Positions 1 to 12,624 are shown, numbered from the stretch's first letter. The stretch is 64,000 nt of DNA from Rachycentron canadum (GCA_038496675.1 CM076650.1:26015320-26079319), one strand, 5' to 3'. The notes: generated by a model not told the origin, from the sequence alone. Numbers and translations: made by a program.

Positions 1-164
1 AAATTGTAAAAAAGAAAAAAAAAAATTATATTTTTTCATGTCTGTTACATATTCAGTATTTTTTTTTTTTGTATTTTTGCTGCATCACACATAAAAGAAG
101 ATGAGTCAGAGAATCCCTTGTGAGACAAGAGATTCCCATCTCATGCAGGCGTTGTCTGCTCTAA

Positions 165-330
165 TCTGGTAACATGGGTGCAGAAATCATTACCGGGACG
201 TTCCGCAGCTGCCACGCGCACGTGTCCCCCGGTGGTAGGTAGCAATTAGCGGCGTGGCTCCGAATGAGGCAGTGCGATGTTTATGCTATTTGTCAGTATA
301 GGAAAGCTTCCCACGCTTCTTCCAAAGAAG
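165..330. promoter_or_regulatory. Candidate conserved non-coding regulatory stretch
   Basis: This non-repetitive stretch is more GC-rich than its surroundings. It contains E-box-type motifs (a CAGCTG near 207 and a CACGTG near 219) and a homeodomain-type core in GCAATTAGC near 242. No reading frame or simple repeat explains it. The call rests only on motif density and complexity, and conservation was not tested. It could equally be ordinary unique DNA. Confidence 0.25.
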
Positions 331-345
331 TTCCCACGTCTCCCC

Positions 346-1140
346 GTGTGCTTCAACTACAGTCCAGGTGATGAGTCAGGAATAAATCTAAATCTGACAG
401 CAAGGAGAGAGGTGAAGATGTCCAGGCAGTGAGCGGCTGTGCTCGCCCGGATGAAACTTTTCCACAAATACACGTAGATAATTTGGAGGATGCTTATTGT
501 ACTACTCATGCACGAGTGGTAGTTGGCTTGGGAAAAAAAAAAAAAAAAATCAGAGAGGTTTGAGATAATGATATAACACTGTTCCTGAATGAGGCACCAT
601 TTTATGAGGTTAAATGACAGAGCGTTGGTATATCTCATTGTTAGCGCTGATAGTGTTACAGAGACATTGTGTACTCTAGTAAGCACGCAGAGGGGGCAAG
701 CTAAATTGTTGTGAGCTACAGAATGAAAGCAGTTGAGTGAGAGAACACGTGCATGTCCATCGCTAATGGATGTTTCTTACTTCGCCTGTGGTTGAATATG
801 TGTTTGTGTCTGTTTTATTTCTCCCATTTAGAAGCGCACTAATCCTATTATACTGCAACTGGTGCGCACATCTGTGTGTGTGTCTGGGTGTGTGAGTGCT
901 ACAATGGGATTGCTCAACTTTCTCATTTTACTTCTTGTTCAGATCTGTTACTTCTCTCTTCCTCTCTCACTCTACTTGTTTTACTTCATGTAATCTTCCT
1001 GTCTTTCACCTGCCCTGTGTTTTTTTTTTTGAGTTTGTAACCAAACCTGTCTCTTTCTGATGTTTCTCTGCAACTAAATTGCAAAAGCAAATATGCTCTG
1101 TGGGAAATGTAATTCCAACTGCTTACATTTACTTTTAGCG
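346..1140. other. Non-coding, no gene seen
   Basis: AT-rich sequence with a poly-A run near 533-549, a short GT-rich patch near 874-895 and a T run near 1020. The open frames here are short, low-complexity or interrupted by homopolymers. I see no gene. Confidence 0.6.

Positions 1141-1142
<2 letters not shown>

Positions 1143-1185
<43 letters not shown>
1143..1185. repeat. (AT)n microsatellite
   Basis: Uninterrupted alternating A/T of about 43 bases, followed by A/T-rich sequence to about 1215. Confidence 0.95.
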
Positions 1186-1191
<6 letters not shown>

Positions 1192-4100
1192 ATATTTTTA
1201 TATATGTATTTTTTTTATCTTCTCTCCTTGCTACATTCTATATTTTCCTTGGACACATGTACAACTAAGTAGTGGTTTTTCACTCTATCGTGAATATTTA
1301 TTTATCATTGAGTCCTGGAACTCATGCACTTTCAAATTTTCTGGAATCATGTGTAATTTACTTATCTGTCGGTAATGGCAATGACATCATACCGCCAACA
1401 TCACATAAAACTGTCTAGGCTCTAACTGAATATGACAGACATAAACATGGCATGGCTACGCTGTTACTGAAAACCAACAATGCATCAATAACAGCAGAAT
1501 GGCCATTTCATATATGAAAATTAAAACATTGTGCACCCTAGATTGAATGGTAGTAGGTTGCAGGCTTCTACGCCGTCTTCAAGTTCAAACGACGCAATGT
1601 GTCGAAATGAAATACAAACACAACACGACATGATGATGATGCGGATGATTAAAGGTGGATAAACAATGTAAAGCGTGGCTTCCATTCTCAGCGCTCACTA
1701 GTCATCTTCAAAGTCTCACAACTGCAACAAAGAGCAAACACTATGGATGATATAATGGCCTCACAACAACTATCCATATAGGTTCTAGTAGGAGTTGTCA
1801 ATATAGCTCCATTGGCTTTTGTAATTGCAATGGTACACAGGACTGAAAAAAAAAAAAAAAATCATTTCTACATACATTATCTCCAATCAGGGATTTTTTT
1901 TTTTTTAATGCACAATTAAGAAGGTGACATCTGCTCCTCAAGACTTACAAGAGCCATTATAGTCGAGCACTAGATCTTACAGCAAAACCAGCCCATAAAG
2001 TAAAATTACACCACTCGTTTACCTCGTATGAGAAAGTGAGAGAATAATTGTGATAATGAATGCACAGTGCAGAGTGGCTGGTGGAAAGAACAGAGCCCTA
2101 CGGAGACTGATGTGTATTTAAAAACAAATGGTCTGACTAAAACTGAAAAGAAACACAGCTTTAATACATTTGGAGAATCATATAAAAGCTCACCTCTGTT
2201 CCAGTTTTCATGAAGGACTTTAGCTGTGGAGATAACAGCCCAGACTATAAGCACATTTATTTCTGCTGTGAAGTTGGGCATTTTAACATGCAAGTCCACT
2301 AACTATTGTAGAAAGACTCAAGTGGCACAGTCACTGAGTTCCAATCAATCAGCTATGGATTTGACATGTTTTTCAATACGCAAGTATTTTAAGAGAGCAA
2401 AACACTCAGCTTTAAGAAGTAACATATACAGCATCCACAGTCGATACTTACTGGCAGCTATGCCAAGTCTGTCTTCTCTGAGATGGAAAAGCCAACAACA
2501 GTCCTTCTAAAGTGAAGTGTCAGACTTGATCCCATTTAAGAGTCAAACATAGACCTTTGCATGACCTCTGCATGAGTCCCCCCCAGGGCCTAGGGCTAGG
2601 GTCATCTGTGCGCTTAACCCCCCTGACATCAAGCCTAGCTACCATGACTGTTGATGGTCCAGAGCTAAAAGGAGGGGTATACAAAATTTGCATTTGGTAG
2701 CAGTGTGCATCTCTGAACAACATAAGCATTAACAGAGTTTTTAAAAGCCTCTGACTGCCTGTGGAAACCAGACTGGACATTCACGGCCCCTGGAGTATAA
2801 TTATCCAATTTTGGTGCCTCCCATATACAAAATTCCCTTCACATCAAATGTTTACCATTACTACAAATAAAAAATATGACAGGTGTATTACTTCATACCC
2901 CCCAGAGGAAGAACCCTTTTCATGTTAGACACTTTATTATCTTTCCTTTCACCCTATGTTCTGGCCAAAATGTTAAATTTGCTATGAAATGTGCTGAGCA
3001 CGCTTGAGATAAGCTCTTTTAATTTTTATGAGCCCATGGTCCTCTATTAATTTCATTTTCACATTACTGTTTTGGCCCCGAAAGGCTCTAAGAATAGAAG
3101 AATTGTCAGTTGTCCAGTCTGTTTGAGACTCTTGTGCGTTGTAATGAAAATTGTACCCTTAAAGGCCATTAGCAGGGCTTTAGGGTTTTTTGCAGCAGCA
3201 GTGGAGGTGGTTTATTACCTTTGCATATACTGTGTTTATCAGTCCAATATGGAACTTTGCGGACTGTATCTGATGCCTATGGAGTCCCTTTGTCTAACGG
3301 TAAAATAGCTCTAATCTGAAAAAGACTACGTGCTGAGACAAATAAATCCGCTCCATTCGCCCCGTACTCTTCATCCTCTTCCTCCATTCCGTCATCACCC
3401 TTCACCTCTGTCTGGTTAATAACAGGCCGATTAAGCTGCTCACTGGATTGTTAGTGGGGCATTCAATAAAACACAAGGGTCAATGGCACTCGAAAGACAT
3501 TGCACACTAAAAGTAATTATAATTGTGGAAAAGTCAAAGGGTTTGCGGGAACAACGGGTTTAAATGCCAGTATGGGGTTTTTAAATGGACCTTATCAACA
3601 CATTGGCTGGTTATACCCCCCTCTCCTTTCTCTTTTTTCTTTCACCCATTCCCTCCTGTGTTTTGGGGCGGCTGATTACGTTGGGGTTGCTGGTAATGAG
3701 GCACGAGGACTAATTGCAATTGTCAAAAAGAGAGACAGCGGGAGACTGTGTTTTGGCAATTACAAGTGCAATAAGTCAAATGTGAGAAGAGATGAAAAGA
3801 GGAAGTTACTAAATCCTTCAAGACTCATATGGATCACAGAAGGTCCTGCAGAAGTAAGGAGTAATATTAGTAGAAATAGCATCGCCACTCTCCATCTAAT
3901 TGTCCTTACGTTTTAAATAATTTCCTTTAGGATTTGGCAACAGAAGCTCTAACCCTTACACTAATGTGGAACGTAGAATACATTAAAACAACATTAATGA
4001 TCATTGCAAATCAAAAAAGATCAGAGATCTTTTTGTGAAAAAAGGATATATTTTAATTTCAGATAATTCAATTCTCTCACTTCACAACATCAATACCAGA

Positions 4101-4348
4101 ACAAGCAAAGAGGGGGTCAAGGCTTGGATACTGAACTTTAGTGACACCATTTTTTGGTTCTATAATATACACTGCAGTTGTTTTATTGTTTCAACAGGTT
4201 CAGCAATACTTATTTTGGGTCCTGTATCCTGAGATTTACTAAAGAACAACAAACAAGGAAATAAATCAGCCATTGGTTGTTAACAAAGCAGGGTGTGTCC
4301 GAGACACATATTGCCAGCCCCATAAATTACACTCCAAATGTTAGGCGT

Positions 4349-4349
<1 letters not shown>
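1186..4349. other. Unique non-coding DNA, no gene seen
   Basis: Mixed-composition sequence with poly-A/T runs near 1847-1861 and 1896-1907. The stretch at about 3000-3920 is less repetitive, with several TAAT-type cores, and includes an open frame at 3500-3916. That frame resembles no protein family I know and begins without a usable ATG, so I treat it as chance. Confidence 0.5.

Positions 4350-4397
<48 letters not shown>
4350..4397. repeat. (CA)n microsatellite
   Basis: Perfect CA dinucleotide array of about 48 bases. Confidence 0.97.
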
Positions 4398-4402
<5 letters not shown>

Positions 4403-4856
4403 TCATGATCCCTTTTTCTTTTCATGCCATCCTGTTTTCTGATTGTTTTTAAGCACTCGTTAATGGTTTGGCTCTGATTCAGACGTGATCATTAAATTAG
4501 GGTGTATTTCTATATTTTTACACGTATTCTTAAAACACATACTGCACAAATATTCTTTATTCAGCTCTTTGTTTTTTTCTTTGTTTTTTTTTCTAGGTTA
4601 TTTTTTGAATCAACGCCGTATCCTTTTCAACCTGTGACCTGAAAATGTAACTTCATATTGTTTAGTGTGTGTTTATGAATTAAAGTGCGAGAATAGTATT
4701 AGAAGCTATGTTTTCCGCCCCCCTCTGATATCATCTGGGTCCACGAGAGTTTGAGAGATTCAACAAAATCTGAGTGTATGAGTGAAATGTCACAACAGAT
4801 ATCCAGCTACAGGAGCCTGTGAGTGATTTAAAGATTTATTCAGCCTTTGGGTTCAG

Positions 4857-4893
4857 GTGTGTGTGTGTGTGTGTGTGTGAGTGTGTGTGTGTA
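4857..4893. repeat. (GT)n microsatellite
   Basis: GT array with one GA interruption, ending in a short GTATGCGTATGC variant. Confidence 0.93.
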
Positions 4894-5538
4894 TGCGTAT
4901 GCCAAACATTAAGAATATAATTCTAAGTACTGAAAATACACAAGCTGCGTGAAGGGCCGATTGGCTGAGTTGTGGTTTGATAACTTCTGTCATATGTTAA
5001 TAGGTCTTTTTTTTTTATCATTTTCGCTCTCCTTTGAGGGGCATCAAAAATAAAATATATATTTTGATATTTTAATTGTCCAATAATTCCCTAATTTATA
5101 ATTGCAGTTATATATCATATAGTGTTGAGCATTTTCTTTACTTAGAAAAGCAAAAGGAAAAAAGAAGAAGAAGAAGAACAGAAGAGAAAAATGCACCGAG
5201 TATAGAGGGAACTACCACAGATTTTGAGGACTGTTTATTTGTCTGTGGACAGATTATAACCTCAACAGCGTTGAAATGGGAATTTTGCGCCTGTGTAGTT
5301 CAGATTAAAGTGGAGATGAGTAGGTTCCGACCAATCAGAACATCAACATGCTGACAGGTGAGATCTCATCCCAAGATGGTGGAGTATATGTATTTAAAAT
5401 TGTGCCTACACGATTTTCTCCTAAATATTCCTTCTCAATGAACCAGATTCTTCTAATCGATGCTGAAATCACAGCAGAGTGCTCTCATTGTGTTAGAAAG
5501 CTGCTGACCCAGGTGGAGGCTTCAACAAGTCTTGCCTT

Positions 5539-5561
5539 AAAAAAAAAAAAAAAAAAAAAAA
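5539..5561. repeat. Poly-A run
   Basis: Twenty-three consecutive A. No retroelement body was recognised upstream, so it cannot be called a retroposon tail. Confidence 0.9.
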
Positions 5562-5605
5562 CCTTTGGCCTGTACAATAATTTGTGTGCGTATTTGAGGA
5601 AACGG

Positions 5606-5606
<1 letters not shown>

Positions 5607-5647
<41 letters not shown>
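5607..5647. repeat. (TG)n microsatellite
   Basis: Perfect TG array of about 41 bases. Open frames across it on either strand encode only Cys-Val or His-Thr repeats and are artefacts. Confidence 0.97.
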
Positions 5648-5651
<4 letters not shown>

Positions 5652-5739
5652 GAGTCTCTTTGTCATCCACTTTACTTTTTCGATTGCATAGCTTCATTAC
5701 AGACATAAGTGCATTAACAAACAAAATCCTCTCAGCACG

Positions 5740-6085
5740 CACATTAAAAACATCTCATTCCCACCTCAACGCACAATCAAGGCCATAAAACAATACGTTA
5801 CAGCCCTGACTAATTACCAATGTGAAAACTTTCATAATTGAATAGCGGCCCTTAACCAATCCCGCTCGGCCAGGGCGTATTAAAAGAGGCTCTTCTCAAT
5901 TTGAATTTGTCAAAGCAAACAAATGAGATGGTTTGCATGGAGCGATTTGTTTGAAGTCAGGTAATAAGGAAGGAATCACAACCAATTTGTTGTTTGTGTG
6001 TTTGCTAAATGAAGCTCATTAGCAGAGGGAGAACTCTGCGGAGAACATCACTAAATTATCCTGAACCCCAGTTATGAGCGCATAA
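5740..6085. promoter_or_regulatory. Candidate conserved non-coding regulatory stretch
   Basis: Complex, repeat-free sequence with many homeodomain-type cores: CTAATTACC near 5810, ATAATTGAA near 5835, CTCATTAGC near 6016 and TAAATTATCC near 6051. A CCAAT box lies near 5857. There is no open frame of note. The texture resembles vertebrate developmental enhancers. This is an inference from motif density, and no alignment was made. Confidence 0.3.
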
Positions 6086-9000
6086 ATGCTCATGAACACA
6101 CCGATGCACACACAGTGCAAGTACGTATGGATCAAGGTTTACAGTTTAATAATTCAATTAGAGATTGAGATTTTATTGTTGCCATGTTGCCAGATGTAAA
6201 GGCAAACGTTGCTGTTTCTAGTGTGATGGTCACCAAACTTTACCAAATCATGGCCCTCTGGAAAATCTCAAAATTGTTGGTAATTCACATCTGACCCTGT
6301 AACAATACAGAGGCCAAATAATGCTTCCCCGGAGCACTTTTTATTTTGAATATAGTGACCAGTGACAACATTCAGGAGAAGCTCAAGTTTTCTTTTGGTG
6401 ATCAAACATCTTCTTCTCTTTACTCTTATGGGACCAGCTGTCCATTTTGATTCTTCAGGTTCTGATGAAGAAAGATTGACAGACTGAGATAACTACATGA
6501 AGTGTTATGGTTGGCAACATCATAGTGCCTGGTTTATCACAGTCATAGGCGCATATATGAGAATAATGTTTTTTAACCATTTTAATGCTTTTGAAGATCA
6601 TTATATATATATAGTTTCATTCTTTAGATCATCTTTTCACCAGATTCGTGCTGCTTTGTGAATTATTTGATATGCTTGGTATTTTGTGTGGAAATGAATG
6701 AAATCTTTCTTCCATTTTTTTTTTTTTTTTCCAGCTGTAGCAGTATCCATCTATACCATCTGTCTGGCTCTCATTGTATGACCAGTACATGTGCACCTGA
6801 AGTGTCCGAAACATTGATTCTATTACTAATGTTTAACATCTTAAGTATTTAACTGTTAATTAACTGCGGTAACGAGCCAACTGGTGCTGGGAAGCCCAGC
6901 TCCCTGCTGAGTAAGGTTTCTCGACTTTTTTTTTTTTTTTTCATCTTATTTTTCCTCAGATTAATTTTAACTGCATCTCTCAGCTCAGAAACAGAATTGC
7001 ACACATTTTTCGCTGCATCATGCGTCCACCATTGTGCCCATATCTTATTAGATAGCGTTTTATATGCCTTGATCTCTTACATTGAAGTTGATAAGAAGGG
7101 AGCCCTGAGAGCCCATTGGTTAAAGTTATATTATGTAAAATCATGCTAATGTAGGAGTCAGCATTTCAAATCTTCAGCGGGCAACAGCCTACATCTGAAC
7201 CGGTGTAAATTATGTTCACTTATTTTGGTTGACTGGATAAAGGCTAACCGCAGGGGCTAATCTGGTCAGAATCGAAGTGACATGCACATCCCCATGTTTC
7301 GATGGTTCCTCTGTCCCCCTCAGCTGAGCTTCGTGAATCATCCTACAATTTTAAATGACATTTCCGGCCAAATTGAGTGAAATCGTACCTTCCTCAAAGT
7401 TACCTTACTTATGTGCTTTTTTCCACTTTGACAAAAGCAATAGAACAATCTGTCTGCGCTTAGTGAGCTAGATTGTGTTTTTTTTTCATTATCGTAACCT
7501 AGATTTGAGATCTGAACATATAGGGCAAATATATATATATATACTATGTAAAAGCAGATAATTCAAAAGGTTTCATTTATTTTTACCACTATATTAATTA
7601 GTGGAGATAGTGGAACCATCTCTATAAGATGGTATTTAAAAAAAGAGTACTATAGCAGTGCAGTACAATATTGTTGATGTATTTTAATCATCAGTAAACA
7701 CTTCAATTTAAAATAAATAATGCTCAGTTTCCATTTTTTTTCCAACATATTTGATGTTGTTTTACATTATTTGCTAATAAATGTGATAATACGTTTTAAA
7801 TATGTGAAATACAGTATATCTTTCTATCTTGTTTCATTAAGTGTTCAGTCAGTCCAAATGTCACTGAATTAAAAACACAGGGAGAAACATACAGATACAG
7901 AATTAAAAAAAAGAAAAAAAAAAAGAGAATGTGACTTTTACTTGACATTTATTATGGATTTATACAATGAACTACGATGTCATTAGAGGAACGGCAACAG
8001 CTGTCAGTAACCTGAATCAATTTGATATTTGTCACTTGTACGGTAGCCTCATTCTATGAAAAGTGTTTTATTGATTATGAAATTACTCCTAATGACAAGA
8101 AAATGCCACTGCTCACTGTTGTCAGTGAACCGACATCGATGTCAAAGAGACAAATCGGTGGCTTTATGAGACTGAAGCAAATTGAGATCGTTTTCTAAAG
8201 ATCTTAAAGATAAAAGAAAAGATAACACTAAAACAATAAAATAAAACAAACAGCACCCAAACCATACCAGATCCCTGATTATAGATCTGGTCTCAAGTTT
8301 TGTTTGACTGTGTTCTATCTGAACTCAAAGTCTGAACTTTGAAACTGACTCTGTTATACTCCTGCTGATTGTGACTAAAAAGGAAAGAAAAAAAAAAAAA
8401 AAAAATTGTACACTGTAGATTTACAATGTTGTAGGTCATAAACTATAAGTAACTAAACAATATTTTGCAGTAACTTGCTGGTAATTCAGCTACATTCCTA
8501 TGTATATAGTGATTAAAGTTAGTTAGTTAGCTAACTTACTTTGTTGCCATTTTTGTGTCATTAACGACAAAAATTACAAACAAATTTTGGGTCATTCTTA
8601 ATTTACCATTCCTTCTCTATTATAATTTAAAGCCCCTCAGACCAGCCCTGACCGCTGTGAAGGCAGCGCAGGCAATGCATTTGTCAGGCAGTCCTGAATA
8701 TAGGTCACTTGTATGGTATACACGTGACTTGCAAAGGTCAAGTGCAGGTATTACTCAGTTCTCACAACAACCTCATCGCCTCCCTAATCTCAGCCTGAGG
8801 TAGAATATGAATCAGGAGAACCAGTGATACTGCAGTTATTGACTTTTCAGCAGTTCCCCATGAATATTGCGGTATTGTATGTATAATTTGAGAGTTGGCA
8901 CTTTTTGCAATAGGCTATCATGTGAATTTTTGGTTTTATATTTTATTGCAATTATATTTCATTATAATTCGAATTTTCAAATAAATTTGAAATCTTTAGT

Positions 9001-10295
9001 CAACTCAGATTTCTCCCATAGATAGCACACTTCTTCTACTGTGAAGTAATTGCTAGTTCACAAAACTATGTCATATTAAATATAGATTCCAAATCACTGA
9101 ATTAAGGAGGAGTAAAAGATTAACAAAGACAAAAGGAGCAAAGGAAAAACAGTTAGTCATCAGTAGTTTCTATTTCTATTTCATTAAATATAATGCTGGT
9201 TCTTTTTTGTCCAATAAAAAACATAACATAACATAACATCATTTTCAAATGCAGTGATTTATTTATTTTCTCCTCTATGCCTGTTTGGTTTGCAGGGTTT
9301 GAATTGAACTTGTACAGTAGGCGTTGCAGCGTTGGAGAGGCACTAGATGTGACACACTCACAGCCCAGCCTCGGCTTGATGAAGTAACTTTTCCACACTG
9401 GAAGACCAAGAAATGATCAAAACGCTAAAGTAACATCTGTCATCAAAATGTCGTCTGTCTAAATCAAACTGTGATTACATCAAATGTGAACCAACACTAG
9501 CTAACATGCTGAAATATAAATTTTGAATCATCATAGTTATCACCCTGACTTCACCCGGAGCTGATGTGCCATTAACCTGCATTTATAGTGACTTTGAAAA
9601 TGATTGATAATGTCATCATAAAATGGCCCATAGCTTTCACAATAGATTTTGCATTTACTTCTAGATATTACGCTGAAGCCATCTGTTTCTATGTATCATG
9701 CGCAGATGCATGCTGCCCGTAACAGACAAACTTGTAAGTGAGGTAACACCCGCATCGTCAGTTTGGCTTCATCACAGCACAGTAACACAGTGGGGGACTG
9801 AATGGATGTGCCACTGTGATGCTTGGGAATGACATCTTGCCGCAATTGCTTCTTTAGTAGTCTGACAATAAAAAAAAAAAAAAAAAAAACAACATGTGAA
9901 TGTAAACGTGCGAATGGGAACAACTACATCATGACACCGTCTAGATGACCCGAGAGGTCAAGAAGCAGGAGGACAGAATGCCGATGCTTATCAGGGCACA
10001 GGGCCATCTCTGACCGCCTTTAAACTGCCTGTTTCTGCTTGTAGATTTAATATTCAGCTTTCCTTCGTGAGGATTAATGTAAGTAGAAAAAAAAAAAAAA
10101 ATGCCAAAGGTTTGGGCTGGTGGCTGAATATGAAAAATAAAAAACAAAAAACAGAATGTTAATGAAAGATGAAACGAGTCTGAGAAGGATGAGGGAGAGA
10201 GTTGTGTTGATCTGGAGCACTGCATCTCTTCAGACCAACAGCTCTGCCCACCTGTTTACCGTATTTAATCATTATTATACATTAAGGCAGCCTTC
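6086..10295. other. AT-rich non-coding DNA, no gene seen
   Basis: Contains homopolymer runs (for example T near 6714-6730, T near 6926-6941, A near 8389-8404, A near 9870-9888 and A near 10088-10100) and short TA runs near 6603 and 7530. A small direct repeat of GTTAG units followed by a palindrome AGTTAGCTAACT lies near 8519-8537. No coding exon, RNA gene or transposon was recognised. Confidence 0.55.
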
Positions 10296-10299
10296 AGCG

Positions 10300-10640
10300 G
10301 ACTATTGCTGACTGGCTTTGCGTGAATAAGAAAGTTAAAAAAGTTCAAGCCCTCAGTAAAACGCGTCAGTTGCTGTCAATAATATGCGTAACATGATTTG
10401 ATCTGGACACGTGCTCATGTACCATGATTCACGAGCAGCTTCCGTGCGCTGCTTTGTAAGCCGACATGTAATTATAATGTGTGGATTCAGCGTCGGACCA
10501 CTAATATTGCCAATTCAGGAGTGCAGCCTGCGGCAGAGCTTTCAGTTCGGCAGCCTCCCTCATCATTTCTGTTGTGCATTAAGGATGATTATCCCCAAAT
10601 ATGTTGGGAAACTAGAGGCGGGCCTGAATTTATTACTGTG
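10300..10640. promoter_or_regulatory. Candidate conserved non-coding regulatory stretch
   Basis: Non-repetitive and richer in GC and CpG than the flanks, with homeodomain-type cores (TGTAATTATAATG near 10468, ACTAATATTGCC near 10500) and CpG-containing words such as ACGCGT near 10362 and GACACGTGC near 10406. An open frame over 10411-10641 has no recognisable similarity. Regulatory function is inferred only from texture. Confidence 0.25.
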
Positions 10641-11286
10641 ACAAAGTGGTGAGCTTTTAATTTTTTTATTATAATATTTGATTTTAGAGGCGATGGTAGC
10701 TAAAGTCTCTCTCTTTCTTTCTCTCCCTCTCTCTATCCATCTCTTTCTCTTCCACTTTCCCTCCCCTACTGAAGCTGTCCAGTGTGCTAACCCATATGTA
10801 ACTCATATGAAGTACATTTACAGCCTGTGGATGTATGAAGATACAAGCAAACACCAATTCTAAAATGTGTACATTGTATTAATTACTCCATATAAAATCT
10901 CTATATTAAGACTTTTTTCTGTGGTAATACTTATTGCAACCACATTAGATAACAATATGTTTAATTTATGAATGCATGCTTATTAAAACAACATTCTTTA
11001 TAATCTTTAATATACATTCAAAAACTTATATAGTAGTTCATACAGGCTTTATTCCTTTATTTCTTATTAATGTTAAACATTCTATACGATGTATTTTATT
11101 TATTTTTTTGTGTTGTATTGGGCTTGCTTTTATATAGTCTATACACATATATAAACATATAATGACAGGCTAGGGATGGATATATATAAAGATTACATGT
11201 TTGCAATATAAGCATACATACATAAACATGCATATTTGTACACTGACATATGACAATGGACTACTTTCAAATAGGTTTTAAATTGC
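10641..11286. other. AT-rich non-coding DNA, no gene seen
   Basis: A pyrimidine-rich CT patch at about 10706-10762 is followed by AT-rich sequence with scattered TATA/TACATA words running up to the (TA)n array. I see no gene. Confidence 0.55.

Positions 11287-11332
<46 letters not shown>
11287..11332. repeat. (AT)n microsatellite at left edge of gap
   Basis: Perfect AT array running directly into N. It is probably longer in the real genome and is the likely cause of the assembly break. Confidence 0.95.
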
Positions 11333-11703
11333 NNNNNNNNNNNNNNNNNNNNNNNNNNNNNNNNNNNNNNNNNNNNNNNNNNNNNNNNNNNNNNNNNNNN
11401 NNNNNNNNNNNNNNNNNNNNNNNNNNNNNNNNNNNNNNNNNNNNNNNNNNNNNNNNNNNNNNNNNNNNNNNNNNNNNNNNNNNNNNNNNNNNNNNNNNNN
11501 NNNNNNNNNNNNNNNNNNNNNNNNNNNNNNNNNNNNNNNNNNNNNNNNNNNNNNNNNNNNNNNNNNNNNNNNNNNNNNNNNNNNNNNNNNNNNNNNNNNN
11601 NNNNNNNNNNNNNNNNNNNNNNNNNNNNNNNNNNNNNNNNNNNNNNNNNNNNNNNNNNNNNNNNNNNNNNNNNNNNNNNNNNNNNNNNNNNNNNNNNNNN
11701 NNN
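11333..11703. other. Assembly gap (371 N)
   Basis: A run of N whose length is not a round number, so it looks like an estimated gap. Content unknown. Any open frame drawn across it is meaningless. Confidence 0.99.
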
Positions 11704-11720
11704 ATGTGTATAAGAGACAG
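11704..11720 (+). other. Residual Tn5/Nextera mosaic-end adapter
   Basis: The 17 bases ATGTGTATAAGAGACAG match the last 17 bases of the 19-base Tn5 mosaic end used in Nextera libraries. They sit exactly between the N run and a (TA)n array. This is library sequence left in the assembly, not fish DNA. The full mosaic end may continue into the gap. Confidence 0.95.

Positions 11721-11749
<29 letters not shown>
11721..11749. repeat. (TA)n microsatellite at right edge of gap
   Basis: TA array directly after the adapter, presumably the other side of the array at 11287-11332. Confidence 0.93.
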
Positions 11750-11752
<3 letters not shown>

Positions 11753-12227
11753 TTCGTAGTTATATAGTTATATTTATAAAACTAGAAACTGAAGCAAAAT
11801 AAAAATAAAAGACACGTTTTACCATCCAAAGTGATTTTGACTTCGGGTGGCATCACACAAATAAAGAGAAAGTTGCTCATACTACAAGATTTGAAAAACA
11901 ATGCCGCATCACACACACACTACAGGATATTATTAAGATTATTGTGCCAGAGGGAGCAATCAGGGAGCAACATCACTGCTGACATCAGTTTATATTTGTG
12001 CATTTCAGGGAATTGTTTATTCCACTGGTGGATGGTCAGCAGACTTTGAACCAAAAATGTAAAGTATCTGGGTCTGACTTTGAGGTCGTGGTTTAATCAT
12101 CTTATTGAACCATTATTGAAAAAGATCTCATGGACTTATATTTGTTTGAAAAAAAAAAAAAGACATACGAACGGTATAGTTAATCGGTTTTTGAATGATT
12201 CACCCGCAAATAAATGAATAATAAATA
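11750..12227. other. Non-coding, no gene seen
   Basis: AT-rich unique sequence with a short A run near 12150. No feature recognised. Confidence 0.5.
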
Positions 12228-12235
12228 ATATTGGC

Positions 12236-12498
12236 TGTGCCCCAATTCGGGGGCCACATCCTTCTGAGGCTGCGTTTGAAAACTGACTGTGTCACAGTGG
12301 CGCAACAATGCGGCCCCATTTCAAAGGCTCCTTCAGATGTGGCCGAGAAATGAGAGCCTGAGGACACTTTTAGTAGTATTAGCAAAAATCCACTATAAAC
12401 CAGACCATCTCACTTTGGCTCAGCCTTCAAGATCTATGATGGCTACGAAAGGCCAAACAGCATCCTCCGAAGGACGTGGCCACTGATTTGGTACGCGT
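12236..12498. mobile_element. MITE-like non-autonomous DNA transposon (hAT-like)
   Basis: A 263-bp element bounded by imperfect terminal inverted repeats of about 38 bp. The left end at 12236-12273 and the reverse complement of 12460-12497 agree at about 28 of 38 positions by eye, including the shared words GGCCAC and TCCTT. The 8 bp outside each end (12228-12235 and 12499-12506) agree at 6 of 8, as expected for an old 8-bp hAT target-site duplication. The interior has no transposase frame. From memory, the ends resemble a fish repeat starting near CCCAATTCGGGGGC. The family name was not verified. Confidence 0.75.
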
Positions 12499-12622
12499 TT
12501 ATTGTCTTGTATGCACGTCGTATTTGTGCTCTATAGTGGAAGTTGAAGCCAAATTACTTTATGTTACCAGCAATTTTTACAGTAATTCAAATCTGCTATA
12601 AATATTGAAATTAGTTTTTTAT

Positions 12623-12624
<2 letters not shown>

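Noticed and set aside
11250..11759. Open frame of 169 codons spanning N and TA repeats
   Set aside because: It consists of Tyr-Ile repeats, the N run and adapter sequence. The frame across the gap has no meaning. The same applies to frames across 26664-27205.
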